Shown piece by piece: positions 10,906-21,699 of a stretch of 64,000 bases of DNA. Under the pieces are notes generated by a model that saw only the letters and a program-made list of their open reading frames with translations, was not told the origin of the DNA and searched no databases. The stretch comes from Branchiostoma belcheri. Lineage: Eukaryota > Chordata > Leptocardii > Amphioxiformes > Branchiostomatidae. The DNA lies in NCBI RefSeq assembly GCF_001625305.1, contig NW_017804054.1:1243759-1307758 (forward strand). The letters are read 5' to 3'. The position numbers and the translations under genes are program-made. Every line of letters starts with the position of its first letter. The first letter of the stretch is position 1.

Positions 10906-12849
10906 TTTTTTTCAAGTTTAGGGCGTGGGGCTCCGACAGAAGACTCAGAAAAGTCGCCATGAGCCACAGAGACATATCAAGACGCTGCGAGCAATGTTCA
11001 GGATCAGAGTCAAGACCAGAAGCAGAGGTAGTTCATCATATGGACGATCGAACAGCAACTAGACCCCACACGTCATTTGTCATCATCAAATACCTCAAAA
11101 CAAAGGAAAATAACTATCTATGCTTGTTATCGTCAACTTCGATGCCGAAAGATCGCTTTTCCTAATTGTGGCTTTAAAATAAAAAAAAATGAGAAAAATT
11201 CAAATTTCAGTACGTTTTCTAGTTTGTGCGTTAGACAAAATAGCACACTCTGATATGTTAAAGGAGAACATTTATTTTTCGAAATTTTCATCAGGAATCG
11301 TTGTTAAAAGTTGATTAAACCCCTTACCCTGTTTTAAACTGTTGCACATTTTTTTCCTGTGTAAAAACGCAAATAATTAAAAAAGCCATTCAAAGCGAAT
11401 TGGAAATCAAACCATATTTGTTACCTAAAATGTTTTCACAAACCCCCTTTCACACCCTCTTGTGTCCCTTTATTTCACCCCTAAAAGTTTTACGCTTTCC
11501 AGAACTTGGGTCAAGTCCAACATGTCCTCCAGCGTTACACACTACTATAAATACGATACTTTTACATAAAATCGAAATTTATCGTGTCTTCTTAACCTTT
11601 TGAGCCCGTTCATACGCCATAGCTCATTCTGATGAACAGCTTGATACATGATGTTGGGTGTATTGTCTATGCCGAGACTTGTACCTAGCTTGTCTTGTAT
11701 TAATTTTACAAAGTCACCGCCGTAGGGGTTACACGAGACCTGTCGTCTGGGTATAATTAACCCTGGCAGTGCAGGGCGGATACCGCGGGTGGGAAAATTA
11801 TTTTCGGCACCCGTGGGTGAGGCAGTTGCGACGGCTGCCCTTCCTAGAAGGGAACCTGAACACACAGTTCACAACGTCGTCTATATGTCATTCGCACGAC
11901 GGTTGGTTTAGTGTCGTAATGATGTTGTAGACTTTAGACTGTAACAAAGTAGATTTTATTGTTTTTTATGCTCGCATGTAAGAATAAGGCCTGGAATAGT
12001 TGTCAATGAAAAATTTCTGTAGTGGTCTTCTGGTGTCTTCCAGATTTTGGGTTGTTGGAGAAAAAAATTAATCGAAACATGTAGGTTGCAAAGGCGTAAT
12101 TCTTTGGTCGGTTAAGACCTCTCGCAAAAAATACAGCCTGTTCAATAATTTTATATAACCTGGTTAGCATTATTATATTGTTTAATGTCTTGGGGTGGTG
12201 GAACTTCGGCGCACTGTTATGTCAACTCTGTGTATTTATATGTAAACTGTATTTTGTTGTTATATAAGTTATAAACTGGAGTGCAGCGCCACACTGTCCT
12301 TGTTACTGTTTTGTTGTGTATTGATGAATGAAATAAGATTTATACAGTCAATTTTCCAGCAACGACGTTCTAAAAAATTCCCCATTGGTGTATTACTATT
12401 AGTCATTAGGATTCACCCACGACCTCCCACGTTGAGCTGTGGTGTTTAAAAGTGACAACCTTGTAGGTGTGACTACCTAACTTTAGAATGTGCATCAAAC
12501 CACATACATACACACCCCCTCTCCTCTGCCATGTCAGTTTACGACGATCTGTCTGACTAACTTCCCCTCTCTACGCCTACTTAAACATTTCCATAATTGG
12601 TAGGTGGTACTGAAGTGCTTCTTCCGCCTCACAGTCCATAGACAAGATTCTCCAACCACCTGTTGAAGACGCGGTGTAAAAGTTGTCATGTTGGGGGAGG
12701 GAAGTGTAGAAATTGGATAGCTCTACTCAGTTAGCACGGCGTTAGATGTGTACATCGTCAGGACTTCATCTGACGATGATCTGAACCCAAAATTGGAGTA
12801 ATTTTAAGTCTCCAACAATGGCAGGGGAAACTGCTTAGCATTTACGGGT
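10906..12849. other. No firm gene; AT-rich tract then CpG-containing patch
   Basis: About 11,160-11,600 is AT-rich. At 11,545-11,865 the minus strand has a 106-codon frame with protein-like composition, ending in a basic segment, but no family can be named. It lies over a locally CG-richer patch (11,720-11,860). About 12,120-12,360 is AT-rich again. Pyrimidine-rich sequence follows at 12,500-12,570. Confidence 0.35.
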
Positions 12850-13005
12850 AGTTACTCGGGATTAAAGGCTTAGGTTCGGCTTACGAGGTGCCAAAAAGCA
12901 TCAACCTTCAAGCCTCTGCAAATATCCATTAAGAAACCATTAATCAGTCACAAACACCACAAACATGGCGGCTGTCACAGGTGACAGGCATTGTCCGCTG
13001 TCAGA
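12850..13005 (+). promoter_or_regulatory. Conserved GGCTTACG block, duplication copy 1
   Basis: GGATTAA, then GGCTTACGAGGTGCCAAAAA at 12,878, then a spaced series ending GTCACAAACACC, aligns with 37,895-38,040 (GGATTAA, GGCTTACGGCGTGTCAAAAA at 37,913, GTCGCAAACACTC). Both are followed by CTG(T/A)CACAGG and ATTGTC. Several indels of different length lie between the landmarks. Only copy 1 carries the ACATGGCGGCTGTCAC site at 12,963. Confidence 0.55.
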
Positions 13006-13255
13006 GTGGGGGAAGTGGTGAGGATAGGATTACCGCCTGGTCACGTTTGCTCTGGCTTCACGACTGTATGGGAGTGAATGGAGCCGGCAGTCGGGCGGAG
13101 AGCCCGCACCGCGGCCTGTCGCCTTGTTCTCACCCTCTTCGCCGCGGTTGAGTAAGAAGTGATCCGGCGGATGGTCAGTGGAGTGCTGAAGACTGACCGT
13201 GTGCGGCCGCCCAGCCAACCGTGCCGGAATCAAGTGTCACGAGTCACGGGCTGAC
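13005..13255. promoter_or_regulatory. CpG-rich patch
   Basis: This is locally GC- and CpG-rich, with GGCGGAGAGCCCGCACCGCGG at about 13,094 and CGGCCGCCCAGCC at 13,203. It follows the conserved block at 12.85 kb. No TATA box, open frame of interest or splice donor is evident. A promoter is possible but unproven. Confidence 0.3.
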
Positions 13256-15140
13256 TTTAGTGTGGAGCCCTCCAATAGCGTGACTCACATTCATATGATA
13301 TAAACTTATGAAAAGTTTTCATGGTCATCTCTTACAACGTATTTTATCGATCTTTTGTGATAGGCGTACGATGCAGTGTCCTACATACATAGAATACAAT
13401 GAGATCACAACTCAAACATACATGTACAGAGCAACCTTTAGTTACTTCAGTCATTGACAGAAAATCTTGATTGCAAAAGATCGGTACATTTCATTATAAA
13501 TCATGTACTTACTACACTTGTCATAACATAGATGAGTCAGGCGTACATTTTCTCATCATTGTGTCATTTCTTTGCAGATCTTTACCCGGTGCTCCAGACG
13601 GTACGGAAGTGTTAAAACTGGTCGGCTGGTCCCGTGGGTCATAGTCGGGAAACCAGACTTTTGGCAGGTCTTCTACACTGGTCAGCTCCTCGGCTACAGA
13701 GGCTAACTCCATGCCGCTAAGGAAATGTTGAGTAGACAGAAGAATCATCAAGAGAGGCTACTAGGTGGGATAGAAGCTTACAGTGGCCGAAGGAACCCAG
13801 CCTAAGTCCTTGGAGAGCCTGGTGACGAGGCTAGGTGTACACCTGTACGTGATTACCCTTCCCCTGGGCGTGACGTCGGTTTGTTTTGAAGTGACCAGCC
13901 ACAAATCCGTCATACGGAGGCCTGAATCTGTCCACCCAGTGTCCAGTCTGCTTCCGTCCCGTCTGACAGCTGTCGGTAGCCACGGCTGGTTTGATCTTAT
14001 CAAGAGGGAAACTCACAAAAAAGGCAAAATAAAACGGTTGAACTATAACAGGCTTTTTCAACATAACACAATCCAGACGTCACCGATATAAATCTACAGC
14101 ACTAACTACGTCAAGTGTACGGTAATCTAGTATTCTCGTTAAGATGCATCTACCTCAATATGACCTGTGATTGTAATTGCCACATATCTCAGACTAATTA
14201 TACACCGAGCAAAGCAATTAGACAATCTGCAATCATATTCATAGATCTGAAAGTAATTGGGTACGGTGTGATCTATCCTGTAATGATGGTATACAGTCGG
14301 CGCACAATCACAGTTGTATATCATTGACTTATGCTGATATTAATAAGTTGAAGGTTAACTATTCCTGCCATCTATATCTGCTAATTATACACACACTGCA
14401 AGTACATTACTCGTTCTTGAAATAACGATGTTACAAAGGTATGTTAGAACATGACTGGAACAGTATCTCCAACAACTATGGATCAAAATGTAGAATGTCT
14501 TTGCTCCCACAAACAAAGTTGTAAAACGAATGTGGGTTAATAGCGCTAGCATTAACGTCATGAGATCCTACAGTAAAAAGTTGTGGTGCTCGTCTGTTGA
14601 CTATCTCTCTTCCGTTGTAAGGCAAAACATACCGGCTTCTTGGAAGATACAATCTTAGTTGGTTTTTGAAATAGCTTCCGTTGCGATTTGGGAAAGGGAA
14701 ACATCAGAATGAAGTCTTTCAAATTATTAATATGAAACAAAATGTACAAAATCTATACCATGCATATTATCAGTCTAGTATAAAATAAGAAGGAAATATT
14801 TTACTGTGCTGTACTCTAAATAACTGTTGAAATATGCTGAAACTGTTGCAGCTATACTTACACTATACATTCATTGCTTATCAGAAACACGTTGAGCAAA
14901 TCTATTTATAATATATTCTGTCATAGTCGGAGAAAAGTTCACAAATTAAGAACCTTGCAGTACCGACGTCTTCAGTTGTTTAATGAGAAAGTTTACATAT
15001 CAACATATGTATTGTGTTTGTATATATGACATTTCTAATTGTCTATCAGTGACGGATCATCAATTACGAAGTTGCGAGCTGGGAGTGATATATTGCTTTC
15101 TAAAGATGATCCATCAAACGTTGTTCGAGTTGTGGCGCGG
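13256..15140. other. No gene recognised; AT-rich with paired TAATTA sites
   Basis: CTAATTATACAC occurs at about 14,196 and again at about 14,381. Each contains the homeodomain core TAATTA. A 102-codon frame at 13,783-14,091 has overlapping frames on the other strand and no recognisable family. The rest is AT-rich. Confidence 0.35.
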
Positions 15141-15210
15141 TTTGTCATACCTAGCCTGGGGCAGACGCCGCCGCCGTGTTCAAACGTCCGTGACTCCATC
15201 TTTACCCGCT
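15140..15210 (+). promoter_or_regulatory. Conserved CCGTGTTCA block, duplication copy 1
   Basis: CGCCGTGTTCAAACGTCCGTGACTCCATCTT at about 15,172 aligns without gaps with the corresponding stretch at about 39,923. GCGGTTTGTCA upstream pairs with GCAGTTTGTCA. The offset of 24.75 kb fits the collinear series. Confidence 0.55.
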
Positions 15211-15309
15211 TGAGATTCGTACCGTCGCACGGATCCGTACTTTATCACATTATTAATCTACACAGACTTCATTTCGCAATTCGTTACCGATTATGAGCCA
15301 GTTATTATA

Positions 15310-15600
15310 TGAGGAAAAGACTGATAGCAACTGAATGCGCGGCTCTTTTATCACGATTGTTTTTAAAAACTTTGTTTGTAACGTTTTGTTGCTTCATCCC
15401 CTGTGGAATAAAGAATTGTTATGTCTATCTATGTGTTTGTCTCTGTGCCTGTGTGTTTGCAATTTTCAATAAATGTACTGATAGTGATTTAGTCCCATCG
15501 CATTGTTGCCAGCACGACTATAGTAACTGTACAATGTTATGGTGTGCTGATTCCCTATTTCAAGTCAAGTTGTCATATTCTTGTGATTTATCATTTTAAT
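15310..15600 (+). other. AT-rich sequence upstream of the near-identical block
   Basis: A 96-codon plus-strand frame (15,309-15,599) is rich in Cys, Leu and Phe because the DNA is T-rich. No signal for a real gene is evident. Its last 30 bases fall in the part that aligns with copy 2. Confidence 0.3.
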
Positions 15601-16275
15601 AAATCACAATCTGTCTACCCGAGAGGGTTTTTGTTCGCTGAGGCTATGTTTATTAGAGAGTGGGAGTGACAGGACGTTTTTCTGGCTAAGCCACCGCAGC
15701 CAAAAGTATCCTACTGACTTAACCCGCGCGCGTGGATCGCTGGGAGTCAACATGGCGGAAGCACCGGCCTCTTTTGTCCGAACATTGTTTCGCAAATCTC
15801 AGTCAACACGACTTAAGCTTTTAGCATCATTGATTAATCCTACCGACACGACTTCTACCCCGGACCTCATTCGTCACTGTCAACTCGGTCAGGTCCTGGT
15901 CCGAACCAAAATATAGGCCAAGGTCAAGACCATCACGTGATGTACACAAACAGATAACTAGCATCATATTACACCGACCGCACATTCGTAGCATACCTGT
16001 CTGTGACAGTATCCTTGTGAAGACTGCCACAGTTTCGTTTCAAGTCTACACGTATGGCTAAACGTATTTCTAATTTGTTATTCAATTTCGGGAACACCAG
16101 GGAAGCCGTGGAACACTCTCTGTGGGACTGTGAATCCGTGCGTCTTTTTATCCGCCTGTGCAGTTTGGGAAACCTTCCCTCGCAGGCCATCAATCAAGAT
16201 CAGAGTCTCCCTGTCAGGCGGGCTTATCCACAAATGCACAGAATGTTATTCGTTTACAGAAGTTTGGAAACGCAA
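15565..16275 (+). repeat. Paralogous segment with near-identical 240-bp core, copy 1
   Basis: Three zones can be seen against 40,225-40,965. First, 15,571-15,650 is alignable but diverged, with offset 24,660. Second, 15,651-15,890 is almost identical (I count two differences), with offset 24,661. Third, the rest is diverged again but still alignable at AAGGTCAAG, TCACGTGA and GACATTCG, and at CATCAATCAAGATCAGAGTC (16,187 here, 40,875 there). Divergence resumes abruptly at 15,891. A recent conversion tract inside an old duplication would give this pattern. An assembly artefact is also possible. Confidence 0.7.
15752..15919 (+). CDS. Short candidate first exon, 55 codons, copy 1
   Basis: An ATG in good context (AACATGGCGG) opens a frame of 55 codons. 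The first 46 are identical at the DNA level to those starting at 40,413. The peptide begins MAEAPASFVRTLF and is Ser/Thr/Leu-rich, with no recognisable domain, signal peptide or membrane segment. Past codon 46 the copies diverge; this one meets a stop and the other reads on to 116 codons. No clear splice donor lies at the divergence point. It could be a conserved small exon, a 5' leader with an upstream frame, or non-coding. The near-identity is not evidence of coding constraint because it covers the flank as well. Confidence 0.25.
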
Positions 16276-16400
16276 CAACCCCAATGGACTCTTTACGCTT
16301 CTGGGTGTTTCCACATTCCGGCTTAGATCAAGCAAACAAGCTGGTGTGGTTTTTGACGAGTTTGGGCGTTGTTGAAAATGCAGCAACTGTTGTTGTCTGA
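16054..16400 (+). pseudogene. Possible eroded retroelement-like or exon remnant
   Basis: Three overlapping plus-strand frames (80-90 codons) cover this piece. One reads NTREAVEHSLWDCESVRLF, loosely resembling the Glu-His...Trp-x-Cys spacing of the zinc-binding tail in LINE reverse transcriptases, but the expected upstream CxxC pair is absent. The paralogous stretch at 40.87 kb carries a one-base indel that shifts the frame, so at least one copy cannot be coding as aligned. The assignment is very weak. Confidence 0.15.
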
Positions 16401-17585
16401 GCACCAAGGCTGTTTTGTTTTAGCTTTCTTGTGGCAAATCTCAACTAATTCTATTAGAAGTATTTCTTTCCTGTAAATCCTATACAAATCCAAAAATTAG
16501 TCAACTACATGTACATTCGCAATTTTTTCAGCCACTTACAAAAATTCATTCTTGGAGTATTTCTCTCTATTGACCTTCATACTAATGACGTCATCACATG
16601 TACCCTCCCACCCCACACATAATGATGACGTTGCCATGTCCTTGACTGACCTGAGCATGTGTGAAAAATCACATGCAGTGGTAGAGGCAATTTCAATTTG
16701 TTGTTGTCAGTTTGCTAGTTTTGCGTACAAAACTATCGTCAAAAGAGCTGCCAAAGGAAATATCTTCTAGCTGGCTGGCATCATTTGGACAATGGTAAAA
16801 TCACGTAACGCAGCTTGAAGTCCCTAAGGTTTTATTTTTCTGTCAGCAGTTCTTTTTTTGCTAGCTAGGCGTGAACGTTTCTCAAACAAGAGCCGTACCC
16901 ACTCAAGCAGATCCCTCCGTACAGAAAAGCTAGCTGATGACGGGGTAACAACCATTCTTCGCTCAGAAGTGGTGTTGCCTTGACACGGATTCTTTCAATG
17001 AGCGCTCTTACATGGGATCGCACCCTTTGGGCGGCCTGGCCCATATCACTACAAACACCTTTCTTTCTACCAATTAATGTGTTCACCGGTGTATGTGGTA
17101 ATTATGTATAAAAACTAAAGCCGACAGGTGGATGAATGAGCTTGATTTGATTTGTCGTGAGTCTTGCGAGTTGCCGGGACGCTCTTTGATGTTGGCAGGT
17201 CGTCACCAGAAGCTTTTTTGGGCAAGTGCTGCATCGTGGAGGTCTCCGACAGGTGTGTGTTTTCAACCAACGGTGCAATGTAGGTCACAGATAGCAAAAC
17301 TTCAGGGAGCTGGGAGCTCTCGAGCTCCGGTTACAGAGTATAGAAGTTAAGTACACACAAGGCCCGTCTGAATGGACACTTGAAAGAATCACAGAACAGC
17401 TTGAAGCCGTTGGACGGTGGAGAACTGTGTTTCACGGCTCTCTGGGCATCTGGGTCGCCGGCAAAACAGTACACCGGACAGTCGGACATCGGAAACAAAC
17501 ATGTCAGGCTGGGGATTAACAAAGGAGTCAAGTTTGGTACATCTGCAGGGATTAAGGGTGTCTGGAGCAAACTCTGAGATTCTTC
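16400..17585. other. No gene recognised
   Basis: This interval holds TGACGTCA (a perfect CRE-like palindrome) at about 16,588 and ATGATGACGTTGCC at 16,622. About 16,860-17,090 is mixed sequence with a 73-codon minus-strand frame. No repeat is evident. I found no convincing counterpart at 41-42 kb. Confidence 0.35.
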
Positions 17586-17892
17586 AATTCTGACATTTAG
17601 GTAACAAGTGACCAGATTCCACCCAATGTTTTCTCGCTTCCGTGGTATTATTGCAATGGTTAAAGAAGATAAAGTTAACGTACGCACATAAAATATTACA
17701 TATGGAGTAGACAACGCATTACCCAACCATGGTAAACGTCCTCTGAACGTCTTCAGTTCTGCCGTATTTGGGTAACAAGTTACCAAATTCCACTCAATGC
17801 CTTTTCGCTTCAGTAGTATTATTGCAATATGGTTAAAGAAGATAAAGTTAAAGAAGAACATCAAGAGTAGACAACGCATTACCCAACCATGT
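17586..17892. repeat. Two-unit tandem duplication, 171-bp period
   Basis: GGTAACAAG, ATTCCAC.CAATG, GTATTATTGCAAT, GGTTAAAGAAGATAAAGTTAA and GAGTAGACAACGCATTACCCAACCATG occur in the same order in both units. The units begin near 17,600 and 17,771. Unit 1 carries an extra stretch before GAGTAGAC. The period is divisible by three, so a 199-codon minus-strand frame (17,331-17,930) runs through both and repeats the pattern WNLVTCY. I read that frame as a by-product of the duplication. A fragment of an unknown repeated gene cannot be excluded. Confidence 0.8.
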
Positions 17893-20800
17893 TTTATACT
17901 CATGGGAACGTCGTCTCTTTGCCACTGCACACGTGTGCAATAGTAGATCCACAGGCAGCTACATCACATATTCATGGCTGTAGAGATCCTGGTTCTAACT
18001 TGTGATTGTCGCTTATTCATAGATAATCGGGGTTAAACATTTTTCTTTAAACGTGCTATCTCCCGTACCACCGCAACAACAGCGGGTGTGGGCCTGTGAT
18101 TTATGAAAAGCAATTAGAACTAGCTGAGAGGACGATACATACTAATGTTGATAGATGTTGGCCTTAGGTGACATCTTGACAAAAACCAGAGAGGTCCCCA
18201 AACGAGAGCTCCTTTTCGCCTTTGTAATCCCAGTTGGGAAGAGTTTGCCAGTATCTAACTGGTATGAATTACAGACGAGAGAACAAGCAGAATGCTGAGC
18301 ACACCTTTAGAAGCTGATAACATCTGGCTAGGCGAACCGTATGTGAGTTTTCTCTCGCCGTGGGCTAAGAATTGAAAAACAGCGTGTTAGAAACGCATTG
18401 CTGGCTGCATTTTTCGCCCTGATAACGAATGACAAATGACAAAACGCACTCATATCTACAAAGCAGAGGTGTGACGAGTCATAGTCAGACCTGGCAACAA
18501 TTTCCCTCTCGGGATGGTATAAGGGACCCACCACTGAGATACAAAGTCATGATGAAAAACCTGTCTCTTGTTAGAACGGAATTATACAAATTTACTGTTG
18601 TAGAAGAAGGGAATGTAATATTGTCAGTCGTGTTTCAATTTATGGAGTTTCCTGTACCTTAAGTCTATAATATAAAATTGCTTATGATAGCTTCTTTGTT
18701 ATTTGGAGGACTGAAAATGGTTATGGTTTTCCAGGGAAACAGCATGATTTGTGGTTATATTAGTGCTTTTGCGTTGATGTATGTAAATGATTAGGCGATA
18801 TCCAATATTATTGATGCAGTGGTCTACCGTTATGTAACTACATACCATAACAGACTGTATGTCTTTGGATCACCTGGTTGCTCTAGTTCATTACAAAAGA
18901 AGCTGTCTGATGCCAACCCACTTCTCTCAAACACCTGCCGGTACAGATTCTACAGCCCTGGTTGACTTAACCTGCTAGACTTCCCATATCATCCACCGGC
19001 TTGGTTCTGTATATAGAGGATTGTGTTGTGAGCCGGTTTGATGTCTGACTTAAGGAGTGATTGATAGAGCACAATGCACCTCCCCATTATCTCACCTGTA
19101 AGAAAAGAGGATGAAGCTACCTGAAGTTCAAGCCTGGGATCGTGTGGAAACTGCCAACTAACGGTTCTTAACATTCACCTCGGCTGGATGATGCCGCCTC
19201 TGGAGAGATCCGGGAAATTGCTTTCCAAATAAGGATTCCGTTTGATCGGATGTGAGCACTAATTGGTGTGATTGCCTTGAATTTGGGCTCACCGACTTTA
19301 ACCGACACGATGGAATTGGTGTGGAAACGTTGGCTGGAAGAAACGGCACCGCATGCATCTTATTACAACACCGAATTTCCTGTAGGGAACACTTTCATGT
19401 CTGCGAGTAAAGACGTCCATTTAGTGTTTTAGATCCAGGAACACTTATATAAATGACATCGGCTAAGTTATAAAAACTTAAGAGTCTCAATTTATAACAG
19501 CCAGCCTATAGCTTATATAGTCGTAGTACATGATGTACAAAGCAAGGAATATTGTTTGTCATAATTACATCAAATTTTAGTAGTATGGCTGTTAATTTGA
19601 CTGTATTGTGTTAAAGCGGATTTGTAGGCTTGTGCGGAAAGTCAATGCATCTGAGTCCTTATGTAATTCGTTTTCAAACTTAATAGAACTAACTTAATAG
19701 TTGTATTTTTCACGCTTTTGTGATCATGATTGAAGTATATGAGTTTGTTTTGTTTGTTTTTCTTCATTTGCGCCTTTATTGAGTAGTCACAACTATTAAT
19801 GTTGGCAACCAACAAGTAAATAAATATAGCATTTTCCAACAGCCTACCAATTTTGCAATAGGAATGTGAACAATATTTTGAAAATTACAAAAGGAATCTG
19901 TTTTCCTGAAAGTTCTGTAGATCTCATTAATAACATAGACACCACGCCCTATCGTACATAATGTTTCTAACATACAGCTGTAATTAGAATAGATGAATGG
20001 CATCATTAAACTATAGAAAACAAGTTGTTGTCTCCAGAGGATATGTACCTCATAAAAGGGATTTAGCCGTATGCATATTAATTGTTGCAACAAATATGTT
20101 CGTTTGTTGCCCCGTAAGATACTTATCTTTCAACAAAACGTCTGAAAAAGTTCTAAGTTGTGGCAAACTTTATATTGCAGACCCCTTCACGTATGTTGGT
20201 TAATGTTATCTTTTTCCATTTCGCCCTTGGGACCTTTGTAACCTAGAAAACTGCACATCGATAAAACATTATTAGTATGCGGTTAGAAACAATTGTGTTG
20301 TCATAAGAGTTGTTATATTGTGGAAAACATTTTTAATAACACGGTATGTTTACACACCATTGGATGAGGAGCGCAAACATATCAAACTCTTTTAATCACG
20401 GGTTTAATTATCTTTGACAGCCTTTATTACAAGGATTGGGGTGGTCGAACCTCATTCATTTACACCTTTGACCTGCTGAATGTCATATTCCGGTCACGTT
20501 TACCGGGACGACGGCTTGATGTGGTCGGTATGTGAGTCCATGGACGCCCGTATACTGCACTGAGTCTCTCCGGTGTCCAAGAACATCGACAATTGAGATC
20601 TGATTCTGAGTAACAGTCACCGATTACAGTTACCCTAAAGTTAAAAGTATATCTATTAGCAACTGGCGTAACACACGTTCTATTTAATACGTAGTGTGGC
20701 TTGTTTTGTCTTTGAAACAGTTTTTATAGACGGTCTCTTGCCTTTTTGAACAGATTTATGTGGACATAGAACCCGTTATTACTGGCTCGTAAAGCAACGG

Positions 20801-21230
20801 GACGTATTTTATACTATTCTAGGTGTGGTGCTTTTTTCAGGTTCATTTGACAATGGATGAATGACAACGCGAACTATTACCAATGACAAATCACACCAAA
20901 GCTACTCAATCCTGTACTAAAAAGAAAGGGCGTCACATTATGTTCCTAGAAATTGTCAAATTGCAAAGATAAATAACATCTTTAAAACATATTCTTGTGT
21001 TCTTGGATAGAATCCGGTACTGGATATTCTTCCTATTTCAGTCCCTTGTTGAAGAAAACTTTTCAAGTGTGGATCACAACGATGTAAAACTGTTTATACC
21101 TAGACACTTCAATGTCCTGATTTTAGGTAAAATGTCTCAATTTTCGATACTGTGGATTGTGTACTGTGGATGCGCTAGTATTATAAGAATGATAACTATA
21201 CAATTGTATTGCTTTTTAAAAGATTAAACG
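17893..21230. other. No gene recognised
   Basis: Mostly unique sequence. ACCTTTGACCTG at about 20,474 is DR1-like. AT-rich stretches occur at 18,590-18,850, 19,430-19,900 and 20,640-21,230. Open frames are at most 105 codons and unremarkable. By position, this is the tail of duplication copy 1, but I could not align it with 41-49 kb. Confidence 0.4.
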
Positions 21231-21254
21231 TTCATGAAAGCCTTCCTCAACAAC

Positions 21255-21400
21255 GAGTGTGTGAGACGTCTTGCCATTAAAGAGCCTCGGGGATTAAAGA
21301 GTTAAGAAGGTTTGTAAACAGTGAAGAACCTCCCGCTTCCTTCTCTGTCAGAGGTCGGACACTCCGCAGGACTTACCACGGCTAATCACAGCTTACTGCG
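21255..21400 (+). promoter_or_regulatory. Conserved GCTAATCACAGCTTA block, duplication copy 2
   Basis: GCTAATCACAGCTTA at 21,381 is identical to 49,046. GAGGTCG at 21,351 pairs with GAGGTCG at 49,017 (same offset to within one base), with CAG..CTACC between them. Upstream, GCCATTAAAG...GGGGATTAAAGAG pairs loosely with GCCATTTATT...AGGGATTGAG. Confidence 0.6.
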
Positions 21401-21680
21401 GGAGCGTGTCCAGTCCGGGATCGTCCGCCGGTTGAATCAGCTGTGTTTCGGTCAATACTCTGCCCTGATCCGCGATAGCCTGGGAGCCAGGGACTACACA
21501 GGCCGGCTCTACGGCTCCAGGGTTGATATGCCCCCAAGAAACTTTGCCTGGGTCCCCATAACCTACGTAAGTTTTCGTGGCAAATCAGTCTTGATGCCGA
21601 AGATCTGGCCTGTGCAGGGTACATGGCTCACAACTTTTGAGAATAAACTTGAACTGTATCAAAACATCAATACTCGATGA
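21321..21680 (+). CDS. Possible exon, unrecognised protein
   Basis: A 119-codon frame opens within the conserved block. TACCTAC|GTAAGT at about 21,567 is a strong 5' splice-site match, and CTCCGCAG at about 21,363-21,370 could be a 3' splice site. That would give an exon of about 195 bases encoding a basic, Leu/Arg/Ser-rich segment (for example RLNQLCFGQYSALIRDSLG). No family is recognised. Against it, the paralogous stretch at 49.05 kb does not keep an aligned frame after about 45 bases, and the opposite strand is open too. Confidence 0.2.
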   Translation: MKNLPLPSLSEVGHSAGLTTANHSLLRERVQSGIVRRLNQLCFGQYSALIRDSLGARDYTGRLYGSRVDMPPRNFAWVPITYVSFRGKSVLMPKIWPVQGTWLTTFENKLELYQNINTR

Positions 21681-21699
21681 AGATGTGGATAGGTGTTGT

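Noticed and set aside
10539-10967. 142-codon minus-strand and 124-codon plus-strand frames
   Set aside because: They lie wholly in the CCCATGGG minisatellite, whose 140-base period changes frame at every unit.
15651-16400. Interpretation as an ordinary transposon present twice
   Set aside because: Homology continues upstream with no indel, and the pair has the offset expected from the collinear duplication. I cannot fully exclude it without a genome-wide copy count.
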